Source: Micropruina sp. (lineage in GTDB: Bacteria > Actinomycetota > Actinomycetes > Propionibacteriales > Propionibacteriaceae). Taken from it: a DNA stretch of 5,034 bases. Positions 1 through 4,764 of the stretch are shown here, one piece after another. A program made the translations under genes and the position numbers. Every line of letters begins with the position of its first letter. Position 1 is the stretch's first letter. The notes beneath the pieces were generated by a model that was not told the origin of the DNA, did not search any database, and was given only the letters and a program-made list of their open reading frames with translations. The stretch is from contig CP059261.1 in the NCBI GenBank assembly GCA_013693855.1, forward strand, positions 238,509-243,542, in the 5' to 3' direction.

Positions 1-282
1 CAGCCGGGCCAGCGAACCGCGCCGCGATTCGACCACCAGGGCGGTGGACGAGCCGACGACGCTGAGCGCGGTGAGGGCACTCAGCACCAGGTTCTGCCAG
101 CCGACGAAGGCCATCCCGAACGACGCCTGCTCGCTGATCTGCCCCGCCGCACCGCCGTTGCTGGCCGAGATCGCCACCAGCGCCGACAGGGCCAAGGCGA
201 AGCTGATGGTCACGAACGACAGCGAAACGCCTAGCCACGAGGGCCATGAGCCGCGCAGTTCGGCCAGGTGCACCCGTCTCAT
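1..282 (-). CDS. FtsX-like ABC transporter permease, N-terminal part (truncated by window edge)
   Basis: The first 94 residues are visible; the frame stays open to position 1. The ATG at 282-280 overlaps the stop of the upstream ATPase gene (ATGA), so the two are translationally coupled, with a weak AAGG Shine-Dalgarno at 293-290. A hydrophobic segment spans about residues 15-40 and a second about 62-84. The second runs into VVESRRGSLARL (residues 83-94), which resembles the start of the FtsX/MacB permease core, where the inner face carries a Q/E-RRR-E-L-A-x-L type motif. Only about 20 residues separate the two segments, so the large extracytoplasmic domain of MacB or LolC is absent from this position; this fits the compact actinobacterial permeases better. 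The inferred role is the membrane subunit for the ATPase at 279-1055, exporting or detaching a substrate that cannot be named. The family call rests on context plus a short motif. Confidence 0.8.
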   Translation of the reverse strand, partial: MRRVHLAELRGSWPSWLGVSLSFVTISFALALSALVAISASNGGAAGQISEQASFGMAFVGWQNLVLSALTALSVVGSSTALVVESRRGSLARL

Positions 283-1055
283 GAGCCGGCCTTGGTCGCG
301 GTCAGGGTGGTCAGGGCGGCGGCGACCTGCTCGATGGTCGGCCTGGTCAACTCGTCCACCAGCAGCCCGTCCCGCATGAAGACGACCCGGTCGCAGCGGG
401 CCGCGACGCTCGGGTCGTGCGTGACCACGACGACGCACCGGTCGGGCTGATGGGCGATCTTGGTCAACTCGTCGAGCACGACCTGCCCGGACCGGGTGTC
501 CAGGGCGCCGGTCGGCTCGTCGGCGAACACCAGGCGCGGCTGTTGGGCGAGCACGCGGGCCAGCGCGACCCGCTGCTGTTCGCCGCCGGACATCGACGTC
601 GGCCGCGCCTCGATCCGCTCGCCGAGCCCCACGGCGGCCAGCGTGCCGCGGATCAGGTCGTCCGGGATCGGGTCGCGGCGCAGCAGGTAGGGCAGCGCGA
701 CGTTCTCGTACGCGGTGAGGGTCGGGATCAGGTTGTACGCCTGGAAGACGAAGCCCACCTCGCTGCGGCGCAGCTTCGCGCGATCCGCCCGGCTCAGCGA
801 CGACTGGGGGATGCCCAGGATCGTGACTTCGCCGGAGGTGGCGTCCTCCAGCCCGGCCAGGCAGTACAGCAGGGTCGACTTGCCCGAACCGGACGGGCCC
901 ATCACCGCGACCATCTCGCCGAAGGACACGCCCATCGTGATCCCGTGCAGGATCTCGACGGTCCCCTTCCCGGCGGGGTAGGACTTGCGGACGTCGTGCG
1001 CGACCAGCGCGGGTTGTGGGGCCGTGGCGTCGTTCGTGATCGGGACGGCGGACAT
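279..1055 (-). CDS. ABC transporter ATP-binding protein, LolD/MacB/FtsE-like
   Basis: A complete 258-residue cytoplasmic ATPase. Motifs in order: Walker A GPSGSGKS at 53-60, Q-loop Gln105 in GFVFQAYNL, signature MSGGEQQR at 155-162 (the MSGGEQQRVALAR form typical of the LolD/MacB/BceA group), Walker B LVFADE at 175-180 followed by PTGALD, and H-loop His213 in VVVTHD. All catalytic residues are present, so it should hydrolyse ATP. The first ~18 residues precede the usual domain start and the last ~25 form a short C-terminal tail. The ATG at 1055 is chosen because a full AAGGAGG lies 4 nt upstream. It overlaps the downstream permease start by 4 nt, indicating one transporter. It lies about 95 nt downstream of the expected end of the response regulator gene on the same strand. 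The substrate is unknown; antimicrobial-peptide or lipoprotein-type export is typical of the family. Confidence 0.95.
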   Translation of the reverse strand: MSAVPITNDATAPQPALVAHDVRKSYPAGKGTVEILHGITMGVSFGEMVAVMGPSGSGKSTLLYCLAGLEDATSGEVTILGIPQSSLSRADRAKLRRSEVGFVFQAYNLIPTLTAYENVALPYLLRRDPIPDDLIRGTLAAVGLGERIEARPTSMSGGEQQRVALARVLAQQPRLVFADEPTGALDTRSGQVVLDELTKIAHQPDRCVVVVTHDPSVAARCDRVVFMRDGLLVDELTRPTIEQVAAALTTLTATKAGS

Positions 1056-1059
1056 GGCG

Positions 1060-1066
1060 CCTCCTT
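1060..1066 (-). promoter_or_regulatory. Shine-Dalgarno for the ABC ATPase, inside a 12-bp palindrome
   Basis: On the minus strand AAGGAGG lies 4 nt before the ATG at 1055, a near-perfect match to the anti-SD. It is the right half of the palindrome CCTCCAAGGAGG (1060-1071), so an anti-SD-like CCTCC directly precedes the SD. Only 2 nt separate the arms, too few for a tight hairpin using all pairs. A regulatory effect is therefore doubtful, but the SD itself is clear and supports this start codon. Confidence 0.8.
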
Positions 1067-1134
1067 GGAGGTGGGTTCCGGCAGCGGTCGCGGTGACTAC
1101 ACCACGCCAGGGGCCGTCGGAGCGTGCGTCCGCG

Positions 1135-1159
1135 GAACCCTGGCCGAAAGTTAGGGTTC
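1135..1159. repeat. 7-bp inverted repeat between response regulator and ABC ATPase
   Basis: GAACCCT at 1135-1141 and its exact reverse complement AGGGTTC at 1153-1159 are separated by 11 bp. The right arm covers the last codons of the response regulator, and its expected stop (1153-1151) falls at the inner edge of that arm. It lies 80-104 nt upstream of the ATPase start. It could be a regulator-binding site or a weak hairpin at the gene junction; there is no T-tract. Seven-bp arms in GC-rich DNA can arise by chance. Confidence 0.4.
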
Positions 1160-1815
1160 GGCAGCGCGCCCAGATCGACCAGCCCCAACTGAATGGCCCG
1201 GACGAGCAACTGCGTCCGCGAGGTCGCCCCGAGCCTGGTACTCAGCCCGTTCAGGTACTGCTTCACCGTGCCCTCGGACAGGTACAGCGCGGAGCCGATC
1301 TGCTGGTTGGTCATGCCCTCGGCCAGGCAGCGCAGCACGTCCCGCTCGCGTGGGGTCACGCCGCCGGCGGGGTGCGGCGGCGACGGCCGGGTGATCGTGC
1401 TGACCAGTTCGCGGCGCACGGCGCCGGACAGCGGCATCTCCCCGGCCAGGGCGAGCCGGATGCCGTTGACGAGGGCGTCGGCGCCGGCGTCCTTCACCAG
1501 GTAGCCCGCGGCGCCGGCTTGCAGCGCGGCGACGATGTGGTCGCGGGTGGAGAACGTGGTGATCGCGACCACACAGGCGCCCGGCCAGCGCGTGCAGATC
1601 TCGCGGATGGCCCCTACGCCGTCCAGGACGGGCAACTGCAGGTCCATCAGGACGACGTCGGGCAACAGCCGGCCGTAGGCCTCGACTCCCTCGGCCCCGT
1701 CCGCGGCCTCGCCGCACAGGACGAAGCCGGCCTTGCGTCCGAAGAACGCCCGGTAGGCGGCGCGGACGAGGTCGTCGTCGTCCACCACCAGCACGCGCAG
1801 GTCCGTCCCGCTCAT
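1151..1815 (-). CDS. NarL/LuxR-family response regulator, stop displaced by an apparent 1-base frameshift
   Basis: A cytoplasmic DNA-binding partner of the histidine kinase at 1913-3796. From the ATG at 1815 the receiver domain occupies about residues 6-120: acidic cluster DDDD at 12-15, phospho-acceptor Asp58 in VVLMD, switch Thr86/Thr87 in AITTF, and Lys108 in YLVKD. A LuxR-type helix-turn-helix follows at about 152-212, with TPRERDVL at 154-161, the scaffold through TNQQIGSALYLSEGTVK, and the end QLGLV at 209-213. The frame then has no stop: after Pro221 it stays open across the ATPase gene and into the permease frame up to the window edge. A TAA at 1153-1151 lies one base out of phase. 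Adding one base in the CCC of AACCCT gives exactly 221 residues, the normal family length. I therefore place the gene end at 1151 and treat the frame break as a sequence error or recent indel. The start has no well-spaced SD; see the leaderless promoter at 1822-1827. Confidence 0.85.
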
Positions 1816-1821
1816 CCCCTC

Positions 1822-1827
1822 AGGGTA
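1822..1827 (-). promoter_or_regulatory. -10 element TACCCT, predicted leaderless promoter of the response regulator
   Basis: On the minus strand TACCCT fits the actinobacterial TANNNT consensus and is followed by 6 nt and then the ATG at 1815, so transcription should begin at or next to the A of the start codon. The 6 nt between, GAGGGG, touch the ATG directly and are too close to act as a normal SD. No convincing -35 is visible. The DUF3152 gene has the same geometry. Confidence 0.5.
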
Positions 1828-1853
1828 CGGCCGCGTCCCGCGATGCAGCCGTC

Positions 1854-1868
1854 CCGGCCGCTGGCCGG
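1854..1868. promoter_or_regulatory. Inverted repeat in the divergent promoter region, candidate operator
   Basis: CCGGCC-GCT-GGCCGG, two perfect 6-bp arms with a 3-bp spacer, sits between the divergent regulator and kinase genes. It overlaps the place where the kinase -35 would be and lies just upstream of the regulator promoter. NarL/LuxR-type regulators bind short inverted repeats, so autoregulation is possible. The base composition makes chance occurrence a real alternative. Confidence 0.3.
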
Positions 1869-1877
1869 ATCGGCGCC

Positions 1878-1883
1878 TAGGCT
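1878..1883 (+). promoter_or_regulatory. Candidate -10 element TAGGCT of the histidine kinase
   Basis: TAGGCT matches TANNNT and lies 29 nt before the ATG at 1913. A start of transcription near 1890 would give a short leader containing the GGGAGG SD. No good -35 is found 16-19 nt upstream; the region is CGGCCG-like and falls in the inverted repeat at 1854-1868. Confidence 0.35.
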
Positions 1884-1902
1884 GCCCGTGTCCGCCTCAC
1901 CC

Positions 1903-1908
1903 GGGAGG
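1903..1908 (+). promoter_or_regulatory. Shine-Dalgarno for the histidine kinase
   Basis: GGGAGG lies 4 nt upstream of the ATG at 1913 and decides this start for the kinase. It contrasts with the divergent regulator, which has no spaced SD. Confidence 0.7.
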
Positions 1909-1912
1909 TTCG

Positions 1913-3796
1913 ATGTCGAGCGCCACCCTGACCCGGATCCGGACGCCCCGGATCCCGTGGTCGACCGCGCGCGCGACGGCCCAACCCGAGGCCTGGCTCA
2001 CGATCATCCGGATGGCGCTGATCGTCTACGTGGCGCTCTCGGTGCTGAGCCTCGTGCTGGACGCCGGGCAGTGGTACGCCCACCCGGCCGAACCGGTGAT
2101 GTTGCTGACCTCCAGCGCGGTGATGCTCGGCTACGGCTGGCGGCCCGGCCTCGCGTTCCTGAGTTCCGTGCCACTGTTGGCGCTCACCCTGGTGGTGGGC
2201 AACTGGGGGCAGGACCTCAACCTCGTTTACATCGGCGGCTGCATCGTCGTCGCGACCCTGCCGGCGCGTCGGGCGGTGGCCGCGCAGGCCGTCCTCGTGA
2301 CCTACCAGGCCGTTCGGGTGTTCCGCGCCGCCGACCCCGGCTACGCCGTGATCGTTCCCCTGGCCTGGGGCATCAGCGTCGGCGCGGGGTACGCGGCCCG
2401 GCGGCTGCTGGCGGCCCAGCGCCGGCACCGGGCCGAAGCGGAACTGCTGGCCCGACAGCGCGGGCAGATCCGGAAACGCGAGCGGGACCGGCTGGCGGAC
2501 GAGACCTCCGCGGTCGTCGCCGGCTGCCTGCACCGCGCGTCGGACGAGCTGGCGCGCTGCGCCGCGGCGGTGGGAGTGCCGCGCCTGGTGGAAGGCCTGG
2601 ACCGCATCGAGGAGTCCTGCCGGGAGGCGCTGGCCGAGCTGCGGACGCTGGTCGGCTTCCTTCGCGACACCCGAACCGGTGGCGCGCCGGCGACGATCGG
2701 CGCCCCACGCGTTGCGGCGCCCTGGCTGCGTCCTGCCCTGCTGGCGGGGCTGGTGGCGCTCATCGGCCCCCTGTGGGCCCCGTCGCTGATCACGGGCGAC
2801 GCCGAGCGGGAACCGATCGCCCACCTCGCCCTCGGGCTCGCCGTCGTCGCGATGGGTATCGGTCTGTGGCGCGGCCGCCTCGGCATCGCCCTCGGCGCCT
2901 TGTCGCTGTTGACGTCGTTGGGGCAACAGATGATGTTCGAGATGGCAGGGGTGGTGCTGCTGGTGCTCTCGGTGGCGGTCGCCTTCCAGTTCCGGGGCCG
3001 CGCCCTGATGCTGGGGCTCGCCGGCCTGCTGGTGTGGCCGGTCGCCCGATACGCGCCCGGCCCGGACGGGGTCGCCATGATCGTCAGCGGCGCGTGCGTG
3101 GTGGCGCTCGGCGCTGCCTCCGGCCTGGCGGCCCGGAACCTGGTCGATGAGACCCGCCGGCATGCCGCCACCCACGCTCGGCTCGCGGCGGAACGGGACG
3201 CGATCCTCGCCGCCGAGCGCGCCCGCTGGGCGCGGGACCTGCACGACGCCGTCGGGCATCAGCTGTCGGTAGCGACCCTGCAGTTGATGGGCCACGCCGA
3301 CGCCCGGGACGAGGCCGAACTCCGCGACGTGCTCGGCCGGGTGAGCGTCGCGCTGGACGCCACCGCGCTCGAACTGCGCGGCCTCGTCGGGGAAGTCGCT
3401 GCCGACGCGGCGCCCGGCGAGCCGGTGGCGACGGTCGCTGCAACCTTGGCCGAGACGCTGCGGGCGCACGGGTTCGTCCCGCGCGTCGAGGTCTGGCCGA
3501 GCGGCGAGCCGGGGCCTGCGAGCGCCCGGACGGTCGTCCGAGTGCTGCAGGAGGCGGTCACCAACGTGCTGCGCTACGCCGCTCCCGGCGGGCGGTGCGA
3601 CCTGCTGGTCCGCCCCGAAGGGAGGCTGCTGCGCGTCCGGGTGACCAGTGCGCTGGCGGCGCGGACGCGGCGTTCGGAGTTGTCATCCGGCTGGGGCCTG
3701 CGGGGGCTCGCCGAACGCGTCGACCTGGTCGGGGGCACCTTCCGCGCCGCGCCGTCCGGCAACCAATGGGTGGTCGAGGCCGTCCTGCCCGGCTGA
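1913..3796 (+). CDS. Membrane sensor histidine kinase (NarL-partner, HisKA_3 type) with a second, degenerate DHp segment
   Basis: A 627-residue kinase, far longer than the usual ~400. First module: hydrophobic segments from ~31 to 165, a charged helix ~160-190, then a DHp-like stretch ~188-253 ending RIEESCREALAELRTLVGFL, which reads like a normal HisKA_3 second helix, but with Ser199-Ala200 where His-Asp should be. Second module: hydrophobic segments ~270-408, then an intact DHp with ERARWARDLHDAVGHQLSV (phospho-acceptor His444, with Asp445 and His449) and a C-terminal ATPase domain ~500-627. In that domain the N-box is QEAVTNVLRYA (Glu547, Asn551) and the G2-like motif GWGLRGLAERV spans 593-603. 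The usual Asp of the G1 box is not seen; the matching stretch is VRVTSALAA. The two DHp segments align without gaps at an offset of 245 residues. It is divergent from the response regulator, hence its likely partner, and probably senses a membrane or envelope signal affecting the adjacent ABC transporter. Assignment as a kinase is firm; the double architecture is inferred from alignment by eye. Confidence 0.93.
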   Translation: MSSATLTRIRTPRIPWSTARATAQPEAWLTIIRMALIVYVALSVLSLVLDAGQWYAHPAEPVMLLTSSAVMLGYGWRPGLAFLSSVPLLALTLVVGNWGQDLNLVYIGGCIVVATLPARRAVAAQAVLVTYQAVRVFRAADPGYAVIVPLAWGISVGAGYAARRLLAAQRRHRAEAELLARQRGQIRKRERDRLADETSAVVAGCLHRASDELARCAAAVGVPRLVEGLDRIEESCREALAELRTLVGFLRDTRTGGAPATIGAPRVAAPWLRPALLAGLVALIGPLWAPSLITGDAEREPIAHLALGLAVVAMGIGLWRGRLGIALGALSLLTSLGQQMMFEMAGVVLLVLSVAVAFQFRGRALMLGLAGLLVWPVARYAPGPDGVAMIVSGACVVALGAASGLAARNLVDETRRHAATHARLAAERDAILAAERARWARDLHDAVGHQLSVATLQLMGHADARDEAELRDVLGRVSVALDATALELRGLVGEVAADAAPGEPVATVAATLAETLRAHGFVPRVEVWPSGEPGPASARTVVRVLQEAVTNVLRYAAPGGRCDLLVRPEGRLLRVRVTSALAARTRRSELSSGWGLRGLAERVDLVGGTFRAAPSGNQWVVEAVLPG

Positions 3797-3809
3797 CGGG
3801 ACCCGTCAG
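3793..3809. terminator. Palindrome between convergent kinase and DUF3152 genes, probable bidirectional terminator
   Basis: CTGACGGGACCCGTCAG is a perfect inverted repeat of 8-bp arms about a single central base. It can fold into a 7-bp stem with a 3-nt loop in either transcript. It contains the kinase stop TGA (3794-3796) and, on the other strand, the expected DUF3152 stop TGA (3808-3806). There is no T-tract, but actinobacterial terminators often lack one. The stem is short, so it may slow rather than fully stop transcription. Confidence 0.55.
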
Positions 3810-4605
3810 GCGTTGGGCCAGGGTTGGCCACGCAGCCGTCCAGTGAGACCGCCTGTTGCAGCATGATCGGTGCCCTCGCACCGGCCTTCTTGCAGGCCGC
3901 GTGGCCCTGGCCGAGGAGGTGCCCGACGGTGTGGTTGACCAGGAACCGGCGGAAGCCCGTGGCGTCCTTGCCGTACGTGGCGGACGGCGTGAGCCAGCGC
4001 TCGGCGTTGATCACGACCGCGTCCTTGGTGGCGCAGCCGAACGCCGCCTCCGCGGCGCTGCCGCACAGCGCGGCCGCGGTCTTGGTGCTGGCAAGGTAGA
4101 ACACCACGTCGGCGGCCTTGGCGTCAGCGATCAGGCTGAAGCGCACCTTGCCGTCGCCGGTCCAGCTGCGCGGGTCGTTCAGGGTCTCGGCCACCAGGGT
4201 CGCGACCGGGTTGGCCTTCAGCTTCGCGCTGGTCTCGACCGCGACGACGTACGTCCGGTTCGTGCCCACGGACCCCGCGGCCGGCAGGTTCAGGCTCGAC
4301 CACACGTACTTCCCGGTGGCCGCCATCGTCGACTTCGGCGTCGCCGCCCCGGACGGGCTCGGGGTCGCGGAGGGCGACCCGCTGGGCGAGGTGCCGGGTG
4401 AGTTCGACCCGCTCACGCTGGGCGACACCGACGGCACCGCCGAACTGGGCCTAGGGGCCGGCAGGCTGATCGGGATCGTCGGGTTCCCCGTCCGCTCGGC
4501 CGGCGAGAACAGCTGTCGAACCCCGAGCCCCACCAGGACCAGAGCCACCGCCACCGCTGTGATCAGGGCCACCTTGGGCCACGACACGCCTTGCAAGAAC
4601 CGCAC
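3806..4605 (-). CDS. Membrane-anchored DUF3152 protein (zincin-like fold, catalytic Glu replaced), apparent 1-base frameshift at its end
   Basis: The start is a GTG at 4605. A short cytoplasmic end is followed by a membrane segment at ~11-29 with no obvious lipobox, a Ser/Pro/Thr-rich linker at ~45-95 typical of a cell-wall-spanning spacer, and a DUF3152 domain from ~98, so the domain should lie outside the membrane. Landmarks: DPRSWTGDGKVRFSLI, ADVVFYLAS, Cys181 and Cys191, VVINAERWL, FLVNHTVGHLLGQGH at 221-235, IMLQQ and DGC. Family members as I recall them carry NHEVGHxLGxxH, a HExxHxxGxxH zinc site; here the three His remain (225, 229, 235) but Glu is Thr226, so protease activity is doubtful. 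As written, the frame runs on to 3574 antisense to the kinase. One extra C in AACCCT at 3825-3820 restores the family ending NPWPNA and a TGA at 3808-3806 (266 residues), which I take as the true end. The function of the family is unknown to me. Confidence 0.8.
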
Positions 4606-4611
4606 CCGTCC

Positions 4612-4617
4612 ACCCTA
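4612..4617 (-). promoter_or_regulatory. -10 element TAGGGT, predicted leaderless promoter of the DUF3152 gene
   Basis: On the minus strand TAGGGT fits TANNNT and is followed by GGACGG (6 nt) and the GTG at 4605, which places the expected transcription start at the start codon. No SD is present. No clear -35 is seen. The spacing equals that of the response regulator promoter, and this also supports the GTG as the start. Confidence 0.5.
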
Positions 4618-4709
4618 GGTGGCGCCCGTCCGACGATGCCGCAGCCCTCGCCGGTGGACGACGGTCCCGACGGCGGCGCGGGCTCCCTCAGCGACCGGCC
4701 CGGCACACG

Positions 4710-4745
4710 CGAGCGCCGGCCGTCCATGGGGACGACCGGCGCTCG
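4710..4745 (-). terminator. Hairpin terminator downstream of rplI
   Basis: A 16-bp stem, arms 4710-4725 and 4730-4745, with a 4-nt loop, begins 19 nt after the rplI stop. Fifteen pairs are Watson-Crick. The remaining pair (4720/4735) is a G-U wobble in the minus-strand RNA but a C-A mismatch in the plus-strand RNA, so the hairpin is best suited to transcripts coming from rplI. There is no U-tract. It insulates rplI from the DUF3152 promoter at 4612-4617. Confidence 0.75.
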
Positions 4746-4764
4746 GCGTTCAGGCAGGGACGCC

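Noticed and set aside
417..1154. Plus-strand open frame (245 codons) antisense to the ATPase
   Set aside because: No start signal, biased composition, and it opposes complete ABC ATPase motifs.
1153..1158. Programmed -1 ribosomal frameshift at AACCCT
   Set aside because: The P-site Asn codon would have to re-pair with GAA or CAA, there is no X-XXY-YYZ heptamer, and no strong downstream pseudoknot is evident. An indel or sequence error is simpler.
1..1815. A single minus-strand open frame of about 605 codons joining regulator, ATPase region and permease
   Set aside because: The middle part reads the ATPase gene out of frame and is Arg/Pro-rich without family signals; the ATPase has complete motifs and its own SD in another frame. 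The joint frame is explained by a lost regulator stop and GC-rich DNA.
985..3150. Long plus-strand open frame (721 codons)
   Set aside because: It is antisense to the regulator and in another frame of the kinase, compositionally biased to Arg/Pro/Gly, and has no recognisable domain. It is a GC-rich shadow.
1877..3469. Long minus-strand open frame (530 codons) antisense to the kinase
   Set aside because: Rich in Gln, Arg, His and Pro with no domain, and it opposes a well-supported kinase. Shadow frame.
3574..3805. C-terminal tail of the DUF3152 protein as written
   Set aside because: Low-complexity antisense of the kinase end; the family-like ending and stop lie in the adjacent frame at 3806.
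4118..4618. Plus-strand open frame (166 codons) antisense to the DUF3152 gene
   Set aside because: No SD and no domain; it mirrors the repetitive Ser/Pro linker codons of the real gene.
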